A DNA stretch of 64,000 nucleotides. It comes from Thiohalocapsa sp. ML1. GTDB taxonomy: Bacteria > Pseudomonadota > Gammaproteobacteria > Chromatiales > Chromatiaceae. A program made the position numbers and the translations under genes. Shown here piece after piece: positions 48,449 through 57,504 of the stretch; the first letter of the stretch is position 1, and every line of letters begins with the position of its first letter. The notes under the pieces were generated by a model. That model worked only from the letters and a program-made list of their open reading frames with translations, made no database searches and was not told where the DNA came from. The stretch covers positions 1 through 64,000 of the forward strand of contig NZ_JABX01000013.1 of assembly GCF_001469165.1 (NCBI RefSeq), in the 5' to 3' direction.

Positions 48449-49369
48449 ATGAAGGCACTGCTCGACCTGGACCGCCTGCTCGCCGACGGCGAGATCACGC
48501 CGGGGCAGCACGCGCGGCTGCAACGCCTCGCCGCCCGCGAGACGGCGACGCTGGGGTATGGGCTCATCGCCGGCTTCGGCGTCGTCGCGGTGGCGCTGGC
48601 GACCATCGCGCTCTTGCCCTCGGCGCTGACGGCGCTGCTGCTCGGGCTCGCCGTTGCCGGCGGCGGGCTCGTGCTGCGGCTCGCGGCAGGGCCGCGCTGG
48701 CACTTCCTCGCCGGGCTCTGGGCCGTCATCGGCGGCCTGCTCGCCGCGGGTGGACTAGTGCTCGCGGCGGACGGGTCGGCGCTGGCCTATGTCGGCGCCG
48801 CGCTGCTGCTCGGCGGGCTCGGCGTCGCGGCGCGGAGCCACCTGCTCACGGTGCTCGCGGTGCTGGCGCTGGCCTCGGCGCTCGGGGCCGAAAGCGGCTA
48901 CTTCGATGCGACCTACTTCCTCGGCGTGCAGGCGCCGCTCGCAACGGCGCTGTTGTTTGCGCTGTTCGCGCTGATCAGCTTCGTGGTCAGCCGGCGCCTG
49001 CCGGCGGACTTCGCCGGGCTCGCGCTCACGGCCGCGCGCACCGGCGTCTTTGTCGTCAACTTCGCGCTCTGGATCGGCTCGCTGTTCGGCGACGAGATGA
49101 CGTTCGGCGGCGCGCACATCGGCATCCCGCCGGTCGCCTTCGCCGTCGCCTGGGCACTCGTGCTGCTCGGCGCCGGCCTCTGGGCCTGGCGCGCAGGGCG
49201 CCGCTGGCTCGTCAACCTCTGCGCCGTCTTCGGCGCCATCCACTTCCTCACGCAGTGGTTCGAGCGCCTCGGTGCGGCGCCGGGCTCGGTGCTCGCGGCC
49301 GGGCTCTTGCTGCTCGGCTTCGCGCTGGCGCTCCGGGCGCTGAACCGCGACGGCGCCGAGTCGGCTTAG
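48449..49369 (+). CDS. Polytopic membrane protein (DUF2157/DUF4401-like)
   Basis: The 306-residue product has a short soluble N-terminus (LLDLDRLLADGEITPGQHARLQ, split) like the lead helix pair of DUF2157 proteins, then about ten short hydrophobic segments rich in Ala/Leu/Gly. No catalytic motif is visible. It follows the hydrolase by 36 bases and is likely in the same transcript. The stop is two bases before the 28-bp palindrome array. Confidence 0.68.
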   Translation: MKALLDLDRLLADGEITPGQHARLQRLAARETATLGYGLIAGFGVVAVALATIALLPSALTALLLGLAVAGGGLVLRLAAGPRWHFLAGLWAVIGGLLAAGGLVLAADGSALAYVGAALLLGGLGVAARSHLLTVLAVLALASALGAESGYFDATYFLGVQAPLATALLFALFALISFVVSRRLPADFAGLALTAARTGVFVVNFALWIGSLFGDEMTFGGAHIGIPPVAFAVAWALVLLGAGLWAWRAGRRWLVNLCAVFGAIHFLTQWFERLGAAPGSVLAAGLLLLGFALALRALNRDGAESA

Positions 49370-49370
49370 C

Positions 49371-49538
49371 CCCCTGGGTACGCCGGATTCATCCGGCTCC
49401 CCTGGCTACGCCGGATTCATCCGGCTCCCCTGGGTACGCCGGATTCATCCGGCTCCCCTGGGTACGCCGGATTCATCCGGCTCCCCTGGGTACGCCGGAT
49501 TCATCCGGCTCCCCTAACTACGCCGGATTCATCCGGCG
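49371..49538. repeat. 28-bp tandem array x 6 of GCCGGAT-TC-ATCCGGC palindromes
   Basis: Six 28-bp units start at 49371, 49399, 49427, 49455, 49483 and 49511. Each is CCCCTGGGTACG followed by the perfect palindrome CCGGAT-TC-ATCCGG; unit 2 has CCCCTGGCTACG and unit 6 CCCCTAACTACG. Single copies are found at 31230 (inverted), with a half copy at 41167. The array lies between the membrane-protein stop and the efp promoter region and could form six successive hairpins. Confidence 0.96.
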
Positions 49539-49640
49539 GAGCCGCCACCCCCGGGCGTTTCGAGCTCGTGTCGCGGCCGCGCAGGGTGGGCTTCCGCGGT
49601 ATCATCGCCGATTGTTTTTTTACCCCTGGAGTCACGAGGA

Positions 49641-50216
49641 ATGGCGAGCTACAAGACCAACGAATTCAAGGGCGGACTCAAGATCATGCTGGACGGCGAT
49701 CCATACACGATCGTCGAGAACGAGTTCGTCAAGCCCGGCAAAGGGCAGGCCTTCAACCGGGTCAAGGTGCGTAACCTGAAGACCGGGCGGGTCGTTGAGC
49801 GCACCTTCAGGTCCGGCGATTCCGTGGAGGCCGCGGACGTGATGGAGACAGACCTGCAGTATCTCTACAACGACGGCGACGGCTGGCACTTCATGGACAC
49901 CGACAGCTTCGAGCAACTGACCGCCGACCCCGCCGCCGTCGGCGACTCGGCGAAGTGGCTGAAGGAGCAGGACATGTGCCGCGTGACGCTTTACAACGGC
50001 GCGCCACTGTCCGTTGAGCCGCCGAACTTCGTCGTGCTCACCGTCACCCAGACCGACCCCGGCATCCGCGGCGACACCGCCACCGGCGGCACCAAGCCCG
50101 CCACGCTCGAAACCGGTGCCGTCGTCAACGTGCCGCTGTTCCTGGAGGAAGGCGAGCTGATCCGCGTGGACACCCGCACCGGCCAGTACCTGTCCCGCGC
50201 CAAGGACGACTCGTAG
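49641..50216 (+). CDS. efp: Elongation factor P
   Basis: EF-P relieves ribosome stalling at proline runs. The 191-residue protein has the three-domain layout with [20 protein letters not shown] at residues 25-44; Lys34 is the residue that EpmA modifies with beta-lysine in this type. The C-terminal signature [20 protein letters not shown] is present. GGAG lies nine bases before the ATG. epmA follows 159 bases downstream, consistent with the modification. Confidence 0.97.
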   Translation: MASYKTNEFKGGLKIMLDGDPYTIVENEFVKPGKGQAFNRVKVRNLKTGRVVERTFRSGDSVEAADVMETDLQYLYNDGDGWHFMDTDSFEQLTADPAAVGDSAKWLKEQDMCRVTLYNGAPLSVEPPNFVVLTVTQTDPGIRGDTATGGTKPATLETGAVVNVPLFLEEGELIRVDTRTGQYLSRAKDDS

Positions 50217-50375
50217 TCCAGGGAACGCGTGGCCCCCGAAATCGGGCAAGCCGTCAGGGCTCAGACCCCGAGGTCGACGCGGCGGTCGACGCGGCGGTCG
50301 CGCTCGGTCCCGAGCGCGAAATCCAGCCTGATCCCGATCTCGCGTTGACGCACGTCCGCTCCGACGCCCGCACGC

Positions 50376-51359
50376 ATGCCTGAGGTGACCGACCCCTGGC
50401 GCCCCTGCGCCGACCTGCCGGCGCTGCGGGCACGCGCCCGGCTGCTCGCCGAGCTGCGCGCCTTCTTCGCCGAGCGCGGCGTGCTGGAGGTGGAGACGCC
50501 GATCCTGTCCGCCGCCGCCAATCCGGACCCGGCCATCGAGCCGCTGCACCTGGACGCGGCCCTCACCGGCGACGGCCCCCGGCGCCGGTATCTCCAGACT
50601 TCGCCGGAATTCCCGATGAAGCGCCTGCTGGCCGCCGGCAGCGGGCCCATCTACCAGGTCTGCAAGGTCTTCCGCCTGGACGAGCGCGGCCGTCGCCACC
50701 ACCCCGAGTTCACCATGCTGGAGTGGTACCGGCCGGGCTTTTCGCTCGACGAGCTGATGGACGAAGTGGCGCTGCTGCTGCGCCGGCTCGCCCCGACCGA
50801 CCCGCTACCAGTCGCGCGCATCCGCTACCGAGACCTGTTCTACGACGGCCTCGGCGTGGACCCCTGGCGCACCTCGCCCGCGGCGCTGCGGGCGGTCGCC
50901 GAGGCGCGGGGCATCGCCGGCGCCGGGGAGCTGGATCTCGACCGCGACGGCTGGCTCGATCTGCTGCTCTGCTGCTGCCTGGAGCCGGAGCTGGGCTGCG
51001 CCGGCCTGACCTTCGTCTACGACTATCCGCCGAGCCAGGCCGCGCTCGCGCGCGTCATGCCCGGCGAGCGGCCGGTGGCGCGGCGTTTCGAGCTCTATTG
51101 GCGGGGCCTGGAGCTCGCCAACGGCTTCGACGAGCTGGCGGACGCCGCCGAGCAGCGCCGCCGCTTCCGGCAGGACCTCGCCGTCCGCGCCGCGCGCGGT
51201 CAGGACGCACTGCCGGCGGACGAGCACCTGCTCGCCGCGCTGGCGTACGGCCTGCCCGCCTGCGCCGGCGTCGCCCTCGGGCTCGACCGGCTGCTGGTGT
51301 GCGTCTTGGGCGCCGACCACATCGACGCGGTGCTGGCCTTTCCGGTGGAGCGTGCCTAG
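50376..51359 (+). CDS. epmA: EF-P beta-lysylation protein EpmA (GenX/PoxA)
   Basis: EpmA is a shortened lysyl-tRNA-synthetase-like enzyme that attaches beta-lysine to EF-P Lys34. The 327-residue product lacks the anticodon-binding domain and has class II motifs: FAERGVLEVETPILSAAANP, IYQVCKVFRLDERGRRHHPE with FTMLEWYR (motif 2), and AGVALGLDRLLVCVLGA (motif 3). The start MPEVTDPWRPCADLPALRAR fits the family. The partner EpmB (lysine aminomutase) is not in the window. Confidence 0.95.
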   Translation: MPEVTDPWRPCADLPALRARARLLAELRAFFAERGVLEVETPILSAAANPDPAIEPLHLDAALTGDGPRRRYLQTSPEFPMKRLLAAGSGPIYQVCKVFRLDERGRRHHPEFTMLEWYRPGFSLDELMDEVALLLRRLAPTDPLPVARIRYRDLFYDGLGVDPWRTSPAALRAVAEARGIAGAGELDLDRDGWLDLLLCCCLEPELGCAGLTFVYDYPPSQAALARVMPGERPVARRFELYWRGLELANGFDELADAAEQRRRFRQDLAVRAARGQDALPADEHLLAALAYGLPACAGVALGLDRLLVCVLGADHIDAVLAFPVERA

Positions 51360-51486
51360 CTGACGGGCTAGGCAGCACTACCCGAGAAGGCTCACCTGTC
51401 CATGGCGGAGCGTCAGAGGCTCCGCTCGTTCGCCGATGATTCGAAGGCGTGCCGTAGCGACCGCAGCGGGAAGAGCATCGGTATCT

Positions 51487-51512
51487 GGTGACACCGCTCC
51501 CGCGGTGTCACC
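51487..51512. terminator. Perfect 11-bp hairpin GGTGACACCGC-TCCC-GCGGTGTCACC
   Basis: The stem is 11 bp with a 4-base loop. It belongs to a family with GACACCGC...GCGGTGTC cores at 11698-11723, 11997-12022, 57240-57258 and 61967-61990. It lies between the 3' ends of epmA and the minus-strand AAA-ATPase-like gene, so it may terminate both. No T-run follows. The rest of the 339-base spacer shows nothing else. Confidence 0.6.
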
Positions 51513-51698
51513 CGTGTGTCGGCGCTCCGCGCCAAGGCGTGAACGCGCGACCGGACAGCGCTGCCAGGTTCGGCCGGCGCCGCCGGCCGTGGCGGACGGG
51601 TTTGCGCCAACGGCAGCGAGCAGCTCAGCTCAGGGCTTGAGAACATCGCGGCACCGGAGAGATAGCCAGAGCACTGCGGGTCAAGATCCGGCACCTCG

Positions 51699-53262
51699 TC
51701 AGCGACCCGGTGCTGGGACCTGCTCCACCTCAAACCCCACCACCGTGCGCCGCTCGCGGCTGAATTCGACGCCGATCAGGTGGATGGGTCGGTCCTCGCC
51801 GCGGTAGCGCGCGGCATAGTCCTTGTCCTTGAGCTGTTGCAGCGCGCGCCCGTCGGGGGTCAGCTCCACCACCTTGAATTCGAACAGATAGATCTGGCCG
51901 TTGAAGCGCAGCGCCAGGTCCAGCCTTCCCGCGTTGCTCGCTTCCTCCGGGGTCACATCCAGGCCCAGCGCCGCGAATACGGCGTAGAAGACGCCGGCTG
52001 AGTGGCCCTCGTAGCGGCTGATCTTGTTCTTGCGGTACCAATCCGGCGGGATGGCGTCGTAGAGCGCCGTGAAGAAGCGCTCCAGGCCGGCGAAGTCATT
52101 CGCGAGCAGCAGCTCGTAGAGCCGGCTCACCCGGCTGCCGGGCCGGTGCGTGCTCGGCGCGATCTGGTCCAGCAGCGCCCCGGTCAGGCTCGCCTGCACC
52201 TCCAGGTTCGGCCAGCGCAGCCGGTACTCGATCAGCGCGCCGAGCTGGCGCACCGCGTCGATGGTGAGATAGCCGGCCTGAAACAGCAGTGCCTCGGTGG
52301 CGATGTGGTCCACGTCGAAGGATGAGAGCAGCGCGTCGCTCGTGAGCATGCGGCCCAGGTCCGGCACGAAGACCTCGCGCTCGATGAGCAGATCCACCAG
52401 AAACTTCGGCGTCGCCGTCTCGAACCACCAGGGGCGGAACTGGCGAGCATCGAACAGGAGCAGCACGTCGAAGGGGTTGTAGACCGCCTCGCCGGTCCAG
52501 TTGTAGCCGTTGTACCAAGCGCGAATCTGCGCGCGGTCCAGCCCCGGCAGCTCGGGCGCGAATACCGTGTCGAGGTCCGCTTCGGTATAGCCGCAAATGG
52601 CCGAATAGCGCGCGTCTACGGTGATGTCCTTGAGATTGTTGAGCCCGGAGAAAAGGCTCACCTTGCTGAACTTGGACACGCCGGTCAGAAACGCAAACCG
52701 AATGTGCGCATCGCTGTCCTTAGATGACCGAATAGAGGTTCCTGAGCCCGTCGCGGATCTCGCGGGCGGCCTCCGGGCGCGTGATGTTGTCCAAGATCGG
52801 CTTGTCGTACTCGTCCACCAGCACCACGACGCGCTCGCCGGATTGTTCATGGGCCTGACGGAGCAGGTGCCGAAAACGCCCGGACAGCGTCGCTGCCTCG
52901 TCGGCACTGCCGAGATCGCGCTCGTTGTCGGTCAACAGATCACTGATCTTCGCGTCCAGCTCCTCTGCACTCTGCACCACGCCGCCGCCGAAACTGAGCC
53001 GAACCACCGGATAGCGCCGCGACCAGTCCCAGCGCGCCTGCGCCTCCAGCCCCGCGAACAGTGCCTCGCTCCCGGCGAACAGCTCCGCCAGCGTATCCAG
53101 GAACAGCGACTTGCCGAAGCGCCGCGGCCGCGACAGGAAGTAGTGCGTACCCTCGTCGATGAGCCGCAGCGCAAACCCCGTCTTGTCCACGTAGTAGTAG
53201 CCGCCCTCGCGGATCTCGCGGAAGGTCTGGATGCCGATGGGGAGCTTCTTGCGGGCGGACAT
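51699..53262 (-). pseudogene. AAA-ATPase-like / PD-(D/E)XK nuclease gene with one-base frameshift
   Basis: Two frames together encode one AAA-ATPase_like plus DUF1703 protein of about 520 residues. The first (from 53262, MSARKKLPIGIQTFREIREG) contains the P-loop RPRRFGKSLF and VVLVDEYDKPILDN and stops right after GLRNLYSVI. The second continues with KDSDAHIRFAFLTGVSKFSK and ends with a nuclease-like region (GRLDLALRFNGQIYLFEFKV). Removing one base near 52722 (ATCTAAGGAC to ATCAAGGAC) restores the reading. The gene is thus freshly broken or carries a sequencing error. The function of the family is uncertain. Confidence 0.9.
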
Positions 53263-53695
53263 GGTGCCTCCGACGCCTTCGGGAACAGCCTGCGAGTCTA
53301 ACCCTGCACCCGCGCCGGCGGCGCGCCGGACGGACGGGCTGCTTGACGCTGGGGCTCAAGCGTGTCCGAATCGCGAAGCGGGTGCTGGACGAGATCTCGC
53401 CGCTGCTGAGGGAGGGCGTGAGCGTGAGCCTCAGTGATCGAATCATGGGGGACGCTTGAGGCCGGTTGCATCCGAACATGATCCGCGACGATTTGGTGCT
53501 GGTGAAGCAGGCGCTGGCGGATCCGGCGAGGACCGACGATCGAAAACGGACGCGTCTCCAGCGATGCACCATCACGGGTCGTGCCAAGTCGCGACGGTGC
53601 GCCGGATGCGCGATTGTGGTGCGCGCGTCTGGGCGTATGGGCGCTTCCGAGCTTTATCGTCGGATGCTTCCCTTTCGCTTGAGTAGCTTGCCCGC

Positions 53696-53713
53696 TTGGC
53701 TCGGTCTTTGCTT
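53696..53713 (+). promoter_or_regulatory. Sigma-54 (RpoN) promoter of the urt operon
   Basis: TTGGCTCGGTCTTTGCTT has the invariant GG (53698-53699) and GC (53710-53711) exactly ten bases apart, with a good TTGC -12 box. The predicted start is near 53723, about 60 bases before the urtA ATG. Urea and nitrogen uptake genes are commonly under NtrC/RpoN, so nitrogen-limitation control is likely. A clear NtrC binding pair is not recognised upstream. Confidence 0.75.
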
Positions 53714-53782
53714 GGCTTCTGGGCCGATGGCGGCATGCCCGTGCCGCCGACGCCTGATCAACCTACTCGGAGCATCGAACCT

Positions 53783-55117
53783 ATGCGGAAGACAGCACCC
53801 GTCGCATCTCTGCTGAAGACACTCGCCCTGTCCGGGGCACTGGCCCTTGGCCTTGGCGCCGGCCACCTGTCGGCCCAGGAAGAGGCGGCGGCGTCCGGCG
53901 AGGACGCCATCAAGGTCGGCGTGCTGCATTCCCTGTCCGGCACCATGGCCATCAGCGAGACGACGCTGAAGGACACCATGCTGATGCTGATCGAGCAGCA
54001 GAACGAGAAGGGCGGTCTGCTCGGCAAGCAGCTCGAAGCCGTGGTGGTGGACCCGGCGTCGGACTGGCCGCTGTTCGCCGAAAAGGCGCGCGAGCTGCTG
54101 GAAAAGGAGAAGGTGGCCGCGGTGTTCGGCTGCTGGACCTCGGTGTCGCGCAAGTCCGTGCTGCCGGTGTTCGAGGAGCTGAATGGGCTGCTGTTCTATC
54201 CGGTGCAGTACGAGGGCGAGGAGTCCTCGCGCAACGTCTTCTACACCGGCGCGGCGCCGAATCAGCAGGCCATCCCGGCGGTGGACTACCTGAAAGACGA
54301 GCTCGGCGTCGAGCGCTGGGTGCTCGCTGGCACCGACTACGTCTATCCGCGCACGACGAACAAGATCCTTGAGGCCTATCTCAAGCAGAACGGGGTTGCC
54401 GAAGAGGACATCATGATCAACTACACGCCCTTCGGTCATTCCGACTGGCAGTCCATCGTCGCCGACATCAAGAAGTTCGGCTCCGAGGGCAAGAAGACCG
54501 CGGTGGTGTCCACCATCAACGGCGACGCCAACGTGCCCTTCTACAAGGAGCTTGGCAACCAGGGCATCTCCGCCGAAGACATCCCCGTGGTGGCCTTCTC
54601 GGTGGGCGAGGAAGAGCTCTCGGGTATCGACACCAAGCCGCTGGTGGGCCACCTGGCGGCCTGGAACTACTTCATGAGCGTCGACGCGCCCGAGAACGAG
54701 ACCTTCATCGAGACCTGGCAGGACTTCATCAAGAGCGACCAGCGCGTGACCAACGACCCGATGGAGGCCCACAAGATTGGCTTCGACCTGTGGGTCAAGG
54801 CGGTCGAGAAGGCCGGCAGCACGGACCCGGACAAGGTCATCGACGCCATCGTCGGGCTTGAGACCGGCAACCTCACCGGCGGCACGGCCAAGATGCTGCC
54901 GAACCATCACATCACCAAGCCGGTGCTGATCGGCGAGATCCAGGAGGACGGCCAGTTCGCCGTCGTCTGGCAGACCGAGGAAGAGGTCCCCGGCGACGCC
55001 TGGTCCGATTACCTGGAAGGCTCCAAGGACCTGGTCGGTGACTGGACCGACCCGATCAACTGCGGCAACTACAACACCAAGACCAAGGAGTGCCTGGGCG
55101 CCGTCGCCGCGGAGTAG
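53783..55117 (+). CDS. urtA: Urea ABC transporter substrate-binding protein
   Basis: UrtA captures urea in the periplasm for the UrtBCDE transporter. The 444-residue precursor has a signal peptide (about 1-31, ending GAGHLSAQE) and the UrtA-type Leu/Ile/Val-binding fold: IKVGVLHSLSGTMAISETTL, VFGCWTSVSRKSVLPVFEE, LFYPVQYEGEESSRNVFYTG and YVYPRTTNKILEAYL, all typical of urea-binding members. GGAG is upstream of the ATG at 53783; the earlier Met at 53696 lies in the promoter. Confidence 0.96.
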   Translation: MRKTAPVASLLKTLALSGALALGLGAGHLSAQEEAAASGEDAIKVGVLHSLSGTMAISETTLKDTMLMLIEQQNEKGGLLGKQLEAVVVDPASDWPLFAEKARELLEKEKVAAVFGCWTSVSRKSVLPVFEELNGLLFYPVQYEGEESSRNVFYTGAAPNQQAIPAVDYLKDELGVERWVLAGTDYVYPRTTNKILEAYLKQNGVAEEDIMINYTPFGHSDWQSIVADIKKFGSEGKKTAVVSTINGDANVPFYKELGNQGISAEDIPVVAFSVGEEELSGIDTKPLVGHLAAWNYFMSVDAPENETFIETWQDFIKSDQRVTNDPMEAHKIGFDLWVKAVEKAGSTDPDKVIDAIVGLETGNLTGGTAKMLPNHHITKPVLIGEIQEDGQFAVVWQTEEEVPGDAWSDYLEGSKDLVGDWTDPINCGNYNTKTKECLGAVAAE

Positions 55118-55267
55118 ACATCGCGACAGCCCGTGCCCCTGTGGTGCGCCGCCGGCGGCGGCGCTCCGCATGGGTACGACAGATTTCCTGCGACGAGCCG
55201 ACGCCGGCCCGTCCCCGCTCTTGACAGCGCGCGCCGGTCGCGCCTGTAAGCCAGGACCCATTTCCCG

Positions 55268-57154
55268 ATGCGGCAGTTGAAGCTCGAAGCCCCGCGCCGT
55301 GGCGCGCCCCGCCGCGGGTCGCTGTTCGCGGCGCTCGCACTCGCGGTCGGTGCTCTGGTCATCGGCGGCCCGCTCGCCGCGGAGACCGCGGGCGTGGACG
55401 AGCCGGTCGCCGTCGAGCTGCCGGCGGTGCCCGTGTCCGCAGCGGCCGAAGCCGCCCCCGAGCCGGAGGCGGACATCACGGTTCCGGAGGCGGACACTGC
55501 GGCTGATGCTGAGCTCGCCGAGCCTGCCGAGCCCGCGATGGCCGCCGAGCCGGCCGCGGCGCCCGAGGCCGCCGACGCAGCACCGCCGGTCGCCGACACC
55601 GCGCCCGAGCCCGCGGCTGCCCGCCCGAGCCTCGATGCCGCCGTCGCCGCGCTCGCGGACCGCTCCTTCAAGGTGAAGGAACAAGCCGTGGCGGACATGG
55701 CCGCGAGCGGTGACCCGCGCGCCGCGGAGCTGCTGAAGGCACTGCTCGCGGGCGAGCTGTACGTCAAAAAGGACGACGACCGCATCGTCTTCGCCGAGCG
55801 CGCGGGCGACGGCTTCGCGCTCACCGATGCGCTGTCGGGCGACGCCCTCGGCGAGGTCGGCCGCCGCGACGCCACCAAGATCACCATCAACAACCGCATG
55901 CGCGGGGCGGTGCGCACCGCCATCGCGGCGCTCACCCTGGCGAGCCCGGACCCAGCGGTGCGCCTGTCCGCGGCCCGCGAGATGGTCGGCACCGCGGACC
56001 CGGACGCCTTGGCCGCGCTTCAAGCCCAGCTTGCGCAGGAAGACGATGCAGAAGTCAAAGACGCCATCGGGCTCGCGCTCGCCATCGCTGGCCTGCGCGC
56101 CGAGGCAGCCGCGGATCGCGTGGCGGCCGTCGAGGCGCTCGGCGGCAGCCTGTACCCGCAGGCGCGCAACGCGCTCGATACGCTGATCGGCAGCGAGCAG
56201 GACGAAGCCGTGCTTGCCGCGGCCCGGGCGTCCCGCGCCGACATCGAGCGGCGCCTGCAGAACAACCGTCGCATCGAGACGCTGTTCTTCGGGTTGAGCC
56301 TGGGCTCCGTGCTGGTGCTCGCGGCGATCGGGCTTGCGATTACCTTCGGCGTCATGGGCGTCATCAACATGGCCCACGGCGAGCTGATTATGATCGGCGC
56401 CTATACCACCTATCTGGTGCAGCTCGCGATGCCGAACGCCATCGACTGGTCGCTGTTCGTGGCCATTCCGGCGGCTTTTCTGGTGGCCGGGCTGTTCGGC
56501 GTCGCCATCGAGCGGGGCGTGATCCGGTTTCTGTACGGCCGCCCACTGGAGACGCTGCTCGCGACCTTCGGCATCAGTCTGATTCTGCAGCAGCTCGTGC
56601 GCACGACCATCTCGGCGCAGAACGTCATTGTCGAGAACCCGAGCTGGATGAGCGGCTCGCTGCAGATCAACCCAGCGCTGTCGCTGACCTTCAATCGGCT
56701 CTACATCCTGGTGTTCGCGCTCTTGGTGTTCTTCGCGCTGCTGATGATCTTAAAGCGCACGGCGCTCGGACTGCAGGTGCGCGCGGTGTCGCAGAACCGG
56801 GCCATGGCGCGGGCCATGGGCGTGCGCTCGGCGCGGGTGGATGCGCTGACCTTCGGGCTCGGCGCCGGTATTGCGGGCGTGGCCGGCGTGGCGCTGTCGC
56901 AGCTCACCAATGTCGGCCCGAACATGGGTCAAGCCTACATCATCGACTCCTTCATGGTGGTCGTGTTCGGCGGCGTCGGCAACCTCTGGGGCACGCTGGT
57001 GGCGGGGCTCACGCTCGGCGTCGCGAACAAGCTCATGGAACCCTGGACCGGCGCCGTCCTGGCCAAGATCCTGGTGCTGGTGTTCATCATCCTGTTCATC
57101 CAGCGCCGACCGCGCGGGTTGTTTCCGCAGCGGGGGCGGGCTGCTGATGGATAA
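55268..57154 (+). CDS. urtB: Urea ABC transporter permease UrtB
   Basis: UrtB is one of two LivH/LivM-type membrane subunits. The 628-residue product has a signal-like N-terminus, a long Ala/Pro/Glu-rich stretch (about 40-118), then an extracytoplasmic HEAT-like region (about 120-330, DAAVAALADRSFKVKEQAVA). The permease follows from about 335: LGSVLVLAAIGLAITFGVMG, VINMAHGELIMIGAYTTYLV and FGGVGNLWGTLVAGL. The Ala/Pro/Glu stretch makes it somewhat longer than usual. The repeat region at 57155 begins at its stop. Confidence 0.94.
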   Translation: MRQLKLEAPRRGAPRRGSLFAALALAVGALVIGGPLAAETAGVDEPVAVELPAVPVSAAAEAAPEPEADITVPEADTAADAELAEPAEPAMAAEPAAAPEAADAAPPVADTAPEPAAARPSLDAAVAALADRSFKVKEQAVADMAASGDPRAAELLKALLAGELYVKKDDDRIVFAERAGDGFALTDALSGDALGEVGRRDATKITINNRMRGAVRTAIAALTLASPDPAVRLSAAREMVGTADPDALAALQAQLAQEDDAEVKDAIGLALAIAGLRAEAAADRVAAVEALGGSLYPQARNALDTLIGSEQDEAVLAAARASRADIERRLQNNRRIETLFFGLSLGSVLVLAAIGLAITFGVMGVINMAHGELIMIGAYTTYLVQLAMPNAIDWSLFVAIPAAFLVAGLFGVAIERGVIRFLYGRPLETLLATFGISLILQQLVRTTISAQNVIVENPSWMSGSLQINPALSLTFNRLYILVFALLVFFALLMILKRTALGLQVRAVSQNRAMARAMGVRSARVDALTFGLGAGIAGVAGVALSQLTNVGPNMGQAYIIDSFMVVVFGGVGNLWGTLVAGLTLGVANKLMEPWTGAVLAKILVLVFIILFIQRRPRGLFPQRGRAADG

Positions 57155-57446
57155 GGGGCTAGGGGCTGGAGACAGGGGCTAGGTGCTGGGGGTTAGGTGC
57201 TAGGGGCTAGAGGCGACCGGCCCACAGTCATGGGCTCGTGACACCGCTCTGCGGTGTTATGAGTCGGGATCGGGATCGGCGACTGGCTACCACGCTGTAG
57301 CGTGGGAGCGAGGCGGAGGGCTCCCTTGGCCCTTGGCCCTCGGCCCTTTTGCCCGCAAGCGCCGTGTCGTCGTGAATCGTTTGCTTGCGATTTCGATAGC
57401 GATTTCGATAGCAATTTCGATAGCAGTTTCGATAGCAGTTTCGATT
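57155..57446. repeat. Repeat cluster within the urt operon (urtB-urtC spacer)
   Basis: The 350-base spacer contains, in order: GGGGCTA-type heptamers (57155-57212), the hairpin GTGACACCGCTCTGCGGTGT (57239-57258), GGGATC hexamers (57264-57276), a right-arm heptamer block CCCTTGGCCCTTGGCCCTCG (57323-57345), and GATTTC/GATAGC hexamers (57388-57444). It contains four of the repeat families of the window in one place, between two genes that must be co-expressed. Confidence 0.88.
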
Positions 57447-57504
57447 GGTGCGCCTTGTCGAGCTGACGCGGCACCGCATCGACAACCTTTAGGAAGCGAG
57501 CCAG

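Noticed and set aside
49371-49538. CRISPR array (regular 28-bp repeats)
   Set aside because: The units follow each other directly with no spacers and no cas genes are nearby.
53346-53460. Short frame reading LKRVRIAKRVLDEISPLLRE on the plus strand
   Set aside because: It resembles a protein fragment, but it is too short and no family could be assigned.
53564-53585. NtrC-like binding site TGCACC...GTGCC upstream of urtA
   Set aside because: The second half-site does not match GGTGC at the right distance.
53654-56377. 907-codon minus-strand frame opposite urtA and urtB
   Set aside because: Spans two well-identified genes and two spacers without a start signal or recognisable domain.
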